Counted from the first letter of the stretch, positions 1-6,884 are shown. The stretch is 10,782 bases of DNA from Tannerella sp. (GCA_031289445.1 JAITPL010000176.1:1-10782), one strand, 5' to 3'. The notes: a model not told the origin generated them from the letters alone. Program-made: numbers and translations.

Positions 1-2
1 AA

Positions 3-197
3 TCACCTCTTTTGCTTTTTAAATCCTCTTCTGATAAATAGCCACAAACCGATACTTGCAGTATATCCTATTATTATAGAGGATATGATTTTGCTTTTAA
101 CAGTCTCGTCGCTCTCCGGTGAAAAAATTTCACTTCCAATGAAAAATAATATTGGAGTACACGCTAAAATTATAATTACCGATGTTTTATTCTTCAT
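3..197 (-). CDS. Small two-helix membrane protein, unknown function
   Basis: A 64-residue protein that I do not recognise. Two hydrophobic segments are visible, about residues 5-22 (SVIIILACTPILFFIG) and 38-57 (ISSIIIGYTASIGLWLFI), joined by a polar, acidic loop (SPESDETVKSK). The very basic end RRGFKKQKR suggests both termini face the cytoplasm, as a hairpin in the inner membrane. I chose the ATG at 197 because GGGAG lies about nine bases upstream; an in-frame TTG at 212 would add five residues (MGDII) but would consume that site. The gene is visibly more AT-rich than the transporter behind it, and two promoter-like elements lie between the two, so it may be transcribed separately. It could be an orphan small membrane protein or part of a larger locus beyond the window. 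The stop (TGA) is only two bases from the edge. Confidence 0.55.
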   Translation of the reverse strand: MKNKTSVIIILACTPILFFIGSEIFSPESDETVKSKIISSIIIGYTASIGLWLFIRRGFKKQKR

Positions 198-230
198 AAT
201 TATATCTCCCAATGTTTAAATAATTCAGTG

Positions 231-287
231 CAAAGATAATCGTTCTTTGCCATAATTTTTCCGATTTAAAATCCAACTGCAAAGTTA
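231..287 (-). promoter_or_regulatory. Candidate Bacteroidota promoters for the small membrane protein
   Basis: Two minus-strand matches to the -7 consensus TAnnTTTG lie here: TATCTTTG at 231-238 and TAACTTTG at 280-287. The second has a near-match to the -33 element (TTCG, 307-310) at 19 bp; the first has none. Either would drive the gene that starts at 197. The 6-mers CTTTGC (245-250) and GCAAAG (279-284) form a spaced inverted repeat. No clear terminator hairpin is seen for the transporter gene that ends at 317. Confidence 0.35.
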
Positions 288-316
288 GCGCATTTTTCTG
301 ATTCTACGAATGGAAC

Positions 317-1867
317 TCACTTCGCCACCCTTTCGAGCCATCTGACCATTCTGAGCATGACGAACATAGAAAGAGCGCACGCTATCGTAAACACACACCA
401 GCATTGCCATAACGAGACGGATGTATATAAAAGACCTCCGATGAACAGTATAGAATTGCCTATTGCGGTCGCAGCAAGCCAGCAACCCTGCATCAATCCC
501 TGCAAGTGAGGAGGCGCTACTTTGGAGACGAATGAAAGTCCGAGCGGCGAGATAAACAATTCTGCTACCGTAAGGATAAAATACATTGCAACCATCACCC
601 AAGGCGATAGCTTCATTGCGCCGATATCTTCGGGCGACATTCCGGGAAGGGCTGCTTTGTCCGGCAACGCTAACGAGACGGTCAACAGGAAACCATAAGC
701 CACAGCCGCAATTCCCATACCGATAGCAATCTTCATCGGCGTCGAAGGCTCTTTGCCTCTCTTGCGAAACGAGCCGAAAAACCACATGATTAAAGGTGTA
801 AGAAAAACCACAAAGAAAGGATTAACGCATTGGAATATCTCTGCTCCTTTCAAGGTTGTAAAATCCAAATCAATGCTTATAATATCAAGATTTATATAGT
901 CGCGGGCAAAATAGGTCAGCGAATAGCCGTTTTGATGGAACGAAAACCAGAAGAAAATAACCACGCCGAACACTGCAAACAATGCGTAGATTCTTTGGCG
1001 AATCTCTGTGGCAGCCATCTGTATTTCGGACGTATCGACTGTGGCGTTCCTAGCCGCAAGTTTATTTGCAGGATCAGGAAATTGCGAGCGGTTGAACAGA
1101 TAGATGACCAGCGAAACCAACATCATGAAGATAGCGGCAATGAAGGCATACTGGAAGCCGCGACTAAAAACATCGACATATTGATTGCAAAATGCGCCTA
1201 TATCGGAAACAGGCCCGTTCAATGACACTTCCGAAGCGTAAGTAGTCAGTTTATTCATCTGTTCAGCAGCCATAGAACTGCCTTTACTGATGTATTCGTG
1301 GCACAATTCAGGCAGTCCGGCGTTGTAGTCGAATCCGTTTTGCTTGAGCCACCAATTCCTTAAACCTACAGCTATAAACGGAGCAAAGAAAGCCCCTACA
1401 TTAATGAACATGTAGAATATCTGAAACCCTGAATCCCGCGATTTTGAAAACTTCGGGTCATCGTACATTTGACCTACGAGCGCCTGCAGATTGCCTTTGA
1501 ACAAGCCGTTTCCGAAAGCTATCACAAAAAGACCGAAACAAGTCAATGCAAGATAAACGCCGAAATTGGGAACAGGCGTCGGAGTAGGTACGCCGATAAC
1601 CAGGTAACCGACAGACATTACTATTATTCCCACTAATATAGTACCCTTGTAATTGCGGGTTTTGTCGGCAATTACTCCGCCCAGCAAAGCCAATACATAG
1701 ATTGAGGCATAAAAAGCCGAGTAGATATAGCCGGTTGTTTTTTCCGACAGACCGAATTTGGCCGAGATGAACAGCGTCAGAATGGCCATCATGATGTAGA
1801 AGCCGAAACGCTCTCCCATATTCGAGAGGGCGGCTCCAAGTAAACCTTTTGGATGATTTTTGAACAT
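317..1867 (-). CDS. POT/PTR2 family proton-dependent peptide transporter
   Basis: A 516-residue inner-membrane protein of the major facilitator superfamily, proton-dependent oligopeptide transporter branch, expected to import di- and tripeptides with protons. Hydrophobic segments fill most of the length, in keeping with 12-14 helices, and the size is normal for the family. The N-terminal helix carries SNMGERFGFY (residues 15-24), the counterpart of the family's ExxERFxYY motif, and FYMFINVGAF matches the family signature FYxxINxG. The first glutamate of ExxER is asparagine (N16), while E19 and R20 are kept. The ATG at 1867 is well placed, directly before MFKNHPKGLLG. It begins 22 bp after the stop of the DUF4831 gene on the same strand with no promoter match between, so the two are probably co-transcribed. 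The exact substrate cannot be read from the sequence. Confidence 0.95.
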   Translation of the reverse strand: MFKNHPKGLLGAALSNMGERFGFYIMMAILTLFISAKFGLSEKTTGYIYSAFYASIYVLALLGGVIADKTRNYKGTILVGIIVMSVGYLVIGVPTPTPVPNFGVYLALTCFGLFVIAFGNGLFKGNLQALVGQMYDDPKFSKSRDSGFQIFYMFINVGAFFAPFIAVGLRNWWLKQNGFDYNAGLPELCHEYISKGSSMAAEQMNKLTTYASEVSLNGPVSDIGAFCNQYVDVFSRGFQYAFIAAIFMMLVSLVIYLFNRSQFPDPANKLAARNATVDTSEIQMAATEIRQRIYALFAVFGVVIFFWFSFHQNGYSLTYFARDYINLDIISIDLDFTTLKGAEIFQCVNPFFVVFLTPLIMWFFGSFRKRGKEPSTPMKIAIGMGIAAVAYGFLLTVSLALPDKAALPGMSPEDIGAMKLSPWVMVAMYFILTVAELFISPLGLSFVSKVAPPHLQGLMQGCWLAATAIGNSILFIGGLLYTSVSLWQCWCVFTIACALSMFVMLRMVRWLERVAK

Positions 1868-1889
1868 AATACTTTGATTTTATTATTAA

Positions 1890-3107
1890 TTACTTTGATA
1901 TTTGTTTTATAGCTCCTGTTTCGGGATAGAAAACCACCTTGACAGGTTCTTTCTTGTCTTCGAGGATGACCGGTGCAAGCACTTCACGAGTACCAAACTG
2001 CACGAATGGCATCTCTTTCTTGAACAGCGCCTTATTGTTGTAGATGATTTCGACCAAAGCCTTGCCCGGCACGTTGTAAATCACTCCCTTAGCCATGGCT
2101 TTGGCCTTCTTCTCGGCTTCCTTGGCGTCGAGTTCGGGCGCACGCTCTACGGATTTGACGTTAATATAGACAGGCTCGCCGCCAAGGTCGTTGTCGTCAA
2201 GGATACCCAGCTTCGACGAGAAGCGAAACAGCACCTCGCGGTCAAGTTCGTCTTCGGGTATGATGCTTACGTCGAAATACGACTTCTCGCGGGTCTCGCT
2301 GCCAACAAACAGTTTGGTGAGTTCCTTCTCCTGCTCTTCGAGTTTGCTGATGACTATCTTCATAGCTTCGCCGTCGGGAGGCAGGTTGTCGGCGTCGCCG
2401 GTGAGTATGTCGGTGCGGCTATCGCGCAGGTGATATATCTGCTTTGCTGCAATCTCCGCCTGTCGGGCTACCGAGCCTGCCATCAGCAAGTCTTCGGTAT
2501 AAACCGATGAAGGCGAGCCTGTGACGCTTTTCTGCTCCTGACGGACAGCTGCGGCTTTCGTTTCGGGTACATATTCCTCGTTGATGGCGCACAGCAGGCC
2601 GTCGGCAGTGAGATACACAAAGGGTGCGACCGTCTTCTGGCGAAACTCTATGCGGTACTTGTTATCAACATCTGGTACGCCCTTGTTTTCCAGGGTAACA
2701 GCTCCGAGTTCGTAATAGACTCTGTCCTCCGTTGCAACGTTCTTGATGCCCAGATAGCGCTCGGCATACTTGTAGTAAACGCCGGCCTTGACGCTTATCT
2801 TCGTTACCTCGGCGTTGATAATAAACGAGGTCCTGGGCAGATAGTAAACTACCCCTTCGCCGGAAGCCTTTGTAGGAACAATCTTTTCAACTATTGTCTG
2901 TGCCGATATGCCTGATGACAACAACAACAAAGACAAGACACACAGCGCCATGCACCGAGCGCCCGACGCCTTGCATCGAGAGCTATGCGCCGCGTATCGG
3001 TCGCCTTGCTCCTTGTACCGGGAGCCTTGCTCTGTACACCGGGCATCCTGCGCTGTTTGAATCAAGCATTCTGCACCTCTAAAAAACTCTAATATACTGT
3101 ATTTCAT
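1890..3107 (-). CDS. Secreted DUF4831 family protein with repeat-expanded N-terminus
   Basis: A 405-residue protein matching, from memory, the Bacteroidota family DUF4831, whose function is unknown. The mature part begins near QTIVEKIVP and includes VVYYLPRTSFIINAEV, typical of the family's start, and it ends VKVVFYPETGAIKQISK. A clear signal-peptide core with an export site lies unusually deep, at residues 53-69 (MALCVLSLLLLSSGISA before Q70). Before it come about 50 residues built largely from a 7-residue repeat (ARCTEQG, SRYKEQG, DRYAAHS, SRCKASG, ARCMALC). The start is taken as ATG at 3107; GTG at 3110 directly precedes it, and an internal ATG at 2951 (M53) would begin right at the hydrophobic core but lacks the usual positive charge. 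The protein is probably periplasmic or outer-membrane associated. It is first in a likely operon with the peptide transporter and has a good promoter 36 bp upstream. Confidence 0.85.
   Translation of the reverse strand: MKYSILEFFRGAECLIQTAQDARCTEQGSRYKEQGDRYAAHSSRCKASGARCMALCVLSLLLLSSGISAQTIVEKIVPTKASGEGVVYYLPRTSFIINAEVTKISVKAGVYYKYAERYLGIKNVATEDRVYYELGAVTLENKGVPDVDNKYRIEFRQKTVAPFVYLTADGLLCAINEEYVPETKAAAVRQEQKSVTGSPSSVYTEDLLMAGSVARQAEIAAKQIYHLRDSRTDILTGDADNLPPDGEAMKIVISKLEEQEKELTKLFVGSETREKSYFDVSIIPEDELDREVLFRFSSKLGILDDNDLGGEPVYINVKSVERAPELDAKEAEKKAKAMAKGVIYNVPGKALVEIIYNNKALFKKEMPFVQFGTREVLAPVILEDKKEPVKVVFYPETGAIKQISK
2940..3044 (-). repeat. 21-bp minisatellite, 5 diverged units, inside the coding region
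   Basis: Five consecutive 21-bp units lie in register without indels: 3024-3044, 3003-3023, 2982-3002, 2961-2981 and 2940-2960. Read on the coding strand they give ARCTEQG, SRYKEQG, DRYAAHS, SRCKASG and ARCMALC, so arginine is constant at position 2 and Cys or Tyr at position 3. A sixth, more decayed unit (LIQTAQD) may precede them at 3045-3065. Because 21 is a multiple of three, gain or loss of units keeps the frame. The units sit in front of the signal-peptide core of the DUF4831 protein. Confidence 0.75.
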
Positions 3108-3142
3108 CACTTTTTATCTAAAATCTTATCGAAAAAACAGCA

Positions 3143-3172
3143 CAAAGCTACATATTTTTTTTGAAAAAACAA
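3143..3172 (-). promoter_or_regulatory. Promoter of the DUF4831-peptide transporter operon
   Basis: On the minus strand TTG (3170-3172), a 19-bp spacer and TAGCTTTG (3143-3150) match the Bacteroidota promoter TTG-N19-TAnnTTTG. Transcription would begin near 3136, giving a leader of roughly 30 bases before the ATG at 3107. The promoter faces away from the DUF3467 gene at 3229. Confidence 0.65.
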
Positions 3173-3192
3173 GGTATTTCAAAACTAAAATG

Positions 3193-3200
3193 TAATTTTG
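3193..3200 (+). promoter_or_regulatory. Candidate -7 element for the DUF3467 gene
   Basis: TAATTTTG fits TAnnTTTG and lies 28 bp upstream of the ATG at 3229. A proper -33 TTG at 19-21 bp is not seen (the nearest TTTG, 3160-3163, is 29 bp away), so the call is tentative. Confidence 0.3.
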
Positions 3201-3228
3201 TGCCTTAAAATCAATATAAATTACTCAA

Positions 3229-3561
3229 ATGGAGAAGAAAAATCAGCAAGAAAATCAGAATCAAAACCAGATTCAGATTGAGTTGTCGGAGGAGATGTCG
3301 CAGGGTCATTATTCCAACCTGGCCATAGTAGCCCACTCGCAGTCGGAGTTTGTCATCGACTTTATCAACATCGTACCCGGCGCTCCCAAGGCCAGAGTCA
3401 ACGACCGCGTTATCCTGACGCCCGACAATGCTCGACGTCTTCTTTTCGCTTTGCAGGACAATATCCGCAAGTATGAAGAGATGATGAAGAACGGCGGCCA
3501 CGTTACTCCTTTCGGCGAGAACTATATTCCCACTATCGTCGGCAAGCCCGGGCAAGCGTAA
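3229..3561 (+). CDS. DUF3467 family protein
   Basis: A 110-residue soluble protein that matches the DUF3467 family, which is frequent in Bacteroidota and has no established function. The start is a low-complexity Gln/Asn-rich tail (KNQQENQNQNQIQIELSEE) followed by the family core: SQGHYSNLAIVAHSQSEFVI, DFINIVPGAPKARVNDRVIL, TPDNARRLLFALQDNIRKYE. The core suggests a small alpha/beta fold with a C-terminal helix near residues 66-87. No signal peptide or membrane segment is seen, so it is likely cytoplasmic. The ATG at 3229 is the first in frame after the intergenic region. The gene stands alone on this strand, and its last 29 bp overlap the 3' end of the convergent ABC gene, so the two transcripts must run into each other. 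Confidence 0.9.
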   Translation: MEKKNQQENQNQNQIQIELSEEMSQGHYSNLAIVAHSQSEFVIDFINIVPGAPKARVNDRVILTPDNARRLLFALQDNIRKYEEMMKNGGHVTPFGENYIPTIVGKPGQA

Positions 3562-4894
3562 AACGTTTGTCGATGCAGGCGGGAAGCTCGTCTTCACAGT
3601 GCGTTACCATTATTAGCGTTTTGTCGGGGCGGCGGCAGAAAGATTCGATTAGGTCAATTACCAAACTGCGATTACGCGCATCAAGGCCGTGCAAAGGCTC
3701 GTCAAGGATTAGCAGTTCGGGGTCTTTGACAAAGGCGCGGGCCAGAAGCGTTAAACGCTGTTCGCCGTCCGAGAGCTGAAGGAAACTGCGGTTGCGCAGC
3801 GACAGGATGCCGAATACGTTCATCCACCACTCGCATACGCGGTACTGTTCATCGTGCGGACTGATATACAGTCCGACGCTGTCGTACAGGCCGCTTGCCA
3901 CAATTTTGACTGCCGGAATATTTTCATTGTAGGCGCGGTGCATTTCGGGGCTGATGTATCCTATCCGCTTTTTTATATCCCAGATGCTCTCGCCCGAGCC
4001 GCGACGCAATCCGAAGAGCGAGATGTCGCAGGCGTACGACTGCGGATTATCTGCGCAGACAAGGCTTAACAAGGTCGATTTACCGGAGCCGTTTTCACCA
4101 AGCAATGCCCATCGCTCGCCCCGACGCACAGTCCAGTTTATGCGGTTGAGAATAACCCGCTCGCCGTACTTTATAGACAGGTCGCGTATATCTATCACAT
4201 TGTCGGTAGCGGGGTTTTGAACAGTTCCTTTTGAAGCATAAAAATCATTCCCTACAACAGGCTTGGGGGGTGTAAGGTCGCCGGTTACAGGCTTGACAAA
4301 CGTCGGAGGGCGAAACTCCTGTCGCGGCGTCTTCGTGCCGCAAGTCATGCCTTCGACCCAGGCCGCGTGAGTGATAAAATCGGGAATCTCTTCGGCCCGT
4401 GCAAGCAGCAGTATTATGCCGACCTGATCCATGGCAGCCATTTGCGAAAGCAAGTCGGTCAACACTGTTCGCGAGGCGGCGTCAAGTCCTATAAAAGGAT
4501 TGTCGATAACAAGGTAGCGCGGATGTGCGAGCAGCGCTTTAATCAGCTGAAACTTGCGCCGTTCGCCGCTCGAAAGCATCACCGCCGGCTTGTCGAGTAT
4601 GTCCTCTGCGCCGAATAGCTCAAGCAGAGCCGCAGCCTCACTGTCGATTGGCAATTGCAGGTTGTCAAGCTGCATATCCTGCGAGTTCCATCGTTGTTGC
4701 AGGTAGTAGGAGTTGTCGGCGGCTCCATAGACGTCGCGAAAAGCAATCATCTTGACCTCCCTGTAATCCATCAGCGGCAAAAAATCGCAGGTTATACGGC
4801 GTTCGCTTTGGGGGAAGCCTGCAAAAAGCGACCGTGCCAGAAGGCTTTTACCTCCGCCGTTAGGCCCTGCAAAAGCTATATGTTCTCTGTTCAT
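3533..4894 (-). CDS. ModF-like protein with two ABC ATPase domains
   Basis: A 453-residue cytoplasmic protein with two ABC domains and no membrane segments, related to E. coli ModF (about 490 aa). Domain 2 carries features I recall from ModF: LFGLRRGSGESIWDIKKRIG and PACIDKRF. Domain 1 has Walker A GPNGGGKS (10-17), signature LSSGE (107-111) and Walker B YLVIDNP (127-133), with Asn132 where the catalytic Glu is expected and no switch His (LLARAEEIP, 164-171). Domain 2 is complete: GENGSGKST (266-274), LSDGE (374-378), LILDEP (395-400), His432. Domain 2 has some 30 residues before its Walker A, including Tyr243; domain 1 has only nine, so its first strands and aromatic A-loop are missing. I chose ATG 4894; GTG 4903 adds only three residues and lies in the 7-bp repeat that abuts the gene. 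It lies downstream of the ThuA-like gene. The substrate is unknown; molybdate is not supported by the neighbours. Confidence 0.9.
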   Translation of the reverse strand: MNREHIAFAGPNGGGKSLLARSLFAGFPQSERRITCDFLPLMDYREVKMIAFRDVYGAADNSYYLQQRWNSQDMQLDNLQLPIDSEAAALLELFGAEDILDKPAVMLSSGERRKFQLIKALLAHPRYLVIDNPFIGLDAASRTVLTDLLSQMAAMDQVGIILLLARAEEIPDFITHAAWVEGMTCGTKTPRQEFRPPTFVKPVTGDLTPPKPVVGNDFYASKGTVQNPATDNVIDIRDLSIKYGERVILNRINWTVRRGERWALLGENGSGKSTLLSLVCADNPQSYACDISLFGLRRGSGESIWDIKKRIGYISPEMHRAYNENIPAVKIVASGLYDSVGLYISPHDEQYRVCEWWMNVFGILSLRNRSFLQLSDGEQRLTLLARAFVKDPELLILDEPLHGLDARNRSLVIDLIESFCRRPDKTLIMVTHCEDELPACIDKRFTLARACRR

Positions 4895-4896
4895 AC

Positions 4897-5029
4897 TAAT
4901 CACTAACCATTAATCATTAATCATTAATCATTAATCACTAATCACTAATCATCAATCATTAATCACTAATCACTAACCATTAATCATTAATCATTAATCA
5001 TTAACCATTAATCATTAATCATTAATCAC
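4897..5029. repeat. 7-bp tandem repeat, 19 units in perfect register
   Basis: The 133 bp consist of 19 consecutive heptamers without a single indel. Most are TAATCAT, with point variants TAATCAC, TAACCAT and one CAATCAT. The last unit on the plus strand contains the stop codon of the ThuA-like gene (5026-5028) and the first ends two bases from the ATG of the ABC gene (4894), so the repeat makes up the whole intergenic space. On the transcribed minus strand each unit is ATGATTA. Since 7 is not a multiple of 3, ATGs recur in all three frames and each typical one is closed after four codons (ATG ATT AAT GAT TAA). Confidence 0.95.
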
Positions 5030-6546
5030 CTGTATCTTTTATTGAACGGATTACCCTTCGTGTTACGGCTGACAACCCAGCGAAAGGCATTGGTGAACAG
5101 CAATTTTTGCGTGGCGTCGGTAAACTCGTCGTCACCGTGCCCCATATTGAGATAGATCATCCGGTATTTGCGGTTAGTCCAGACGACCGGAAAGTCGCCG
5201 TAAGCGATAACGTCTTTTATACCCAGAGGATAGTTGTCGGGCGATATGGTGAGCAACACTTCCACGTCGGGATTATTGCGCGGATTCGGCTTCCACATAT
5301 ACCACTCGCTTTCGGGAGCTGTAAACGAGGGCGGCAGGTTTTTGGTAACCGGATGCCCGGGATTGTCGATTGTGAGCTTGACCGCTTGCGGAGGCCAGTT
5401 GTTGCAGTCGAACACTCCGCCGCCGAGGAAGTTCACCAGCCATGGCCAGCCGGTATTGCGGTCGTTGTAAGCCGCCGCATGGAATCCCATCCATCCGCCG
5501 CCGTTCTCCATGTATTTCTCGAAAGCTTCGCGCTGTGCAGCTCCGTGCGGTGCATCGTTCAACATCACCACAACGTCATATTCCATAAGCCGTTCCAGGG
5601 AATAGGAGCTTAAATCGGTAGCCGTTTCGAGGATAAATCCATTGCCGTAGTTCAGTTTCCTGAAAAATTCGACCGCCTGTCGCGCAAACTTCACATGAGC
5701 ATCCTCTACATGCTCGGAGTAATAGACAAGCGCCTTGAAACGCGGTTTTGAAGCATAGTTGCCGGCATAAAAATTTCGCGCTTCGGCGGCAGTTTCGGCA
5801 GTCCATGCGATAGCGTTCGAGAACATTGCGGTGAAATCCTTTACCTCAAACAGTTTGCCGCTGTGTCCCATCAGGAAATAGACGTTGCGTGCGGCCTTGA
5901 AAGGATTGGTCCAGATAACCGGATGGTCGCCCATAAGTATGTCGGAAGGCGGTTGATAGCTTGCTTCGTCCACGTTTGCAAGCGTGTGTACATTGGGGCG
6001 GGGGTTGCGGTCGAAGGTGTACCACTCGTCGTCGGGAATAACGAAACTGCTGCTTACGCCCCGCATAACAGGGTGTTGAGCATCTTCCACCCTCACGTTG
6101 CCGTCGGCTTTGCGGGCAATATAGTTCGAAAAACGTATTCCGCCCATAAAGTCCGAAAACCAGTGCCATAGCGGATAGCCGTCGAACTCGCCCAGAAGCG
6201 TGGCGTGATGAAAGCCAATCCATCCGCCTCTGCCCTCGTCGATATAGCGGACAAAAGCGCGTTCCGCCTCCACTGACCATGTGTATGGCGGATAGTCCAG
6301 CTGGATAATCAACTTGAAATCGCGCAGAAAATCGTCGTTGATAGCCTTTGTATTGTTGACTTCGACGAACTCCAGATTCATCGCTTTGGCATTGCCGTCC
6401 AGCCAGCGCATTGCCGCGTCGGTGAAACTGCCATGCTGTCCGCCGCGTTCGGTAAGCACAAGCGCTTTACCGGTCGGTGTTTCGGCCACGGTCTCCAGCA
6501 GCGCAAACAGCAGTACGGAGGTGATTAATAAAAGTTTCTTTTGCAT
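5026..6546 (-). CDS. Secreted protein with two tandem ThuA-like domains
   Basis: A 506-residue protein with a signal peptide (MQKKLLLITSVLLFALLETVA, cut near residue 21) and two copies of a ThuA-like (trehalose utilisation, glutamine-amidotransferase-like fold) domain at about 26-251 and 269-493. The duplication shows as paired motifs: GGWIGFHHA (107-115) and GGWMGFHAA (350-358); DEWYTFDRNPR (173-183) and SEWYMWKPNPR (413-423); HPVIWTN (208-214) and FPVVWTN (452-458); VYFLMGHSG (222-230) and IYLNMGHGD (464-472). Related secreted proteins in Bacteroidota occur near carbohydrate or glycoside degradation genes, but no such gene is seen here, so the substrate is open. The second-domain His of FHHA is Ala, so the halves may differ in activity. 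The start at 6546 fits the signal peptide; a TATCTTTG element lies 24 bp upstream. The stop lies in the first heptamer of the repeat that leads to the ABC gene, with which it may be co-transcribed. Confidence 0.9.
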   Translation of the reverse strand: MQKKLLLITSVLLFALLETVAETPTGKALVLTERGGQHGSFTDAAMRWLDGNAKAMNLEFVEVNNTKAINDDFLRDFKLIIQLDYPPYTWSVEAERAFVRYIDEGRGGWIGFHHATLLGEFDGYPLWHWFSDFMGGIRFSNYIARKADGNVRVEDAQHPVMRGVSSSFVIPDDEWYTFDRNPRPNVHTLANVDEASYQPPSDILMGDHPVIWTNPFKAARNVYFLMGHSGKLFEVKDFTAMFSNAIAWTAETAAEARNFYAGNYASKPRFKALVYYSEHVEDAHVKFARQAVEFFRKLNYGNGFILETATDLSSYSLERLMEYDVVVMLNDAPHGAAQREAFEKYMENGGGWMGFHAAAYNDRNTGWPWLVNFLGGGVFDCNNWPPQAVKLTIDNPGHPVTKNLPPSFTAPESEWYMWKPNPRNNPDVEVLLTISPDNYPLGIKDVIAYGDFPVVWTNRKYRMIYLNMGHGDDEFTDATQKLLFTNAFRWVVSRNTKGNPFNKRYR

Positions 6547-6569
6547 ATACAGTAAGTTTTATTTGAGCG

Positions 6570-6577
6570 CAAAGATA
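6570..6577 (-). promoter_or_regulatory. -7 promoter element of the ThuA-like gene
   Basis: TATCTTTG on the minus strand matches TAnnTTTG and lies 24 bp before the ATG at 6546. No clear -33 TTG is seen at 19-21 bp, so the match is partial. Confidence 0.45.
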
Positions 6578-6872
6578 CAAAATATTGAGATTGCGGGTGA
6601 TTTTCAGGAGGGAAATTTATTTGGATTTGCCGGGCGAAGGCAGAAGTGTTACGGCACGGCATCACGGGAGAACAAATTTACTGTTTTCTACGAAGACATT
6701 CCAAGTCTTGAAGACTTGGAATGTCTGCCAACGTGAATCCCCGACGTGGAAAAAGGTGTGGGTGATGCCATTTTCTATTGATATGAAGATCCTGCGGATT
6801 TTCGAACTTGCTCATTGTGGATAAGCAGTAAAATTTTTTCTGCATATTATCATTAATCTAAAAAATAATACG
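6578..6872. other. Intergenic stretch without a supported gene
   Basis: About 295 bp between the ThuA promoter and the plus-strand promoter at 6873. Open frames here (for example 6585-6824 on the plus strand) have no recognisable domain or start context and run across the inverted repeat at 6694-6726. The right part (6825-6872) is very AT-rich and is preceded by the 9-mer TGTGGATAA (6816-6824), the complement of the DnaA-box consensus TTATCCACA. An imperfect hairpin, GCAG-TAAAATTTTTT-CTGC, lies at 6825-6843. Confidence 0.6.
6694..6726. repeat. Perfect 16-1-16 inverted repeat, dispersed element copy 1
   Basis: The arms GACATTCCAAGTCTT (6695-6709) and AAGACTTGGAATGTC (6711-6725) are perfectly complementary around a single G, and one further A-T pair extends them to 6694 and 6726. 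A diverged copy in the same orientation is at 10276-10308, and shared bases continue a short way downstream of both (GCCAA). No T-run follows, so a simple intrinsic terminator is not supported. A REP-like or MITE-like dispersed element is the better description. Confidence 0.85.
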
Positions 6873-6880
6873 TATCTTTG
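6873..6880 (+). promoter_or_regulatory. -7 promoter element upstream of the palindrome array
   Basis: TATCTTTG on the plus strand matches TAnnTTTG at the end of an AT-rich stretch. A -33 TTG at the right distance is not clear. If used, transcription would begin near 6885 and the palindrome array would be part of a roughly 475-base leader of the DUF6261 gene at 7361. Confidence 0.5.
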
Positions 6881-6884
6881 TAGC

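Noticed and set aside
3211..3597. Minus-strand frame of 128 codons opposite the DUF3467 gene
   Set aside because: It is a shadow frame; the plus strand carries the conserved DUF3467 core.
6694..6726. Intrinsic terminator
   Set aside because: The stem is strong but no T-run follows on either strand, and a second copy elsewhere points to a dispersed element.
6585..6824. Plus-strand frame of 79 codons in the intergenic region
   Set aside because: It crosses the perfect inverted repeat, has no domain or start context, and overlaps the divergent promoter side of the ThuA-like gene.
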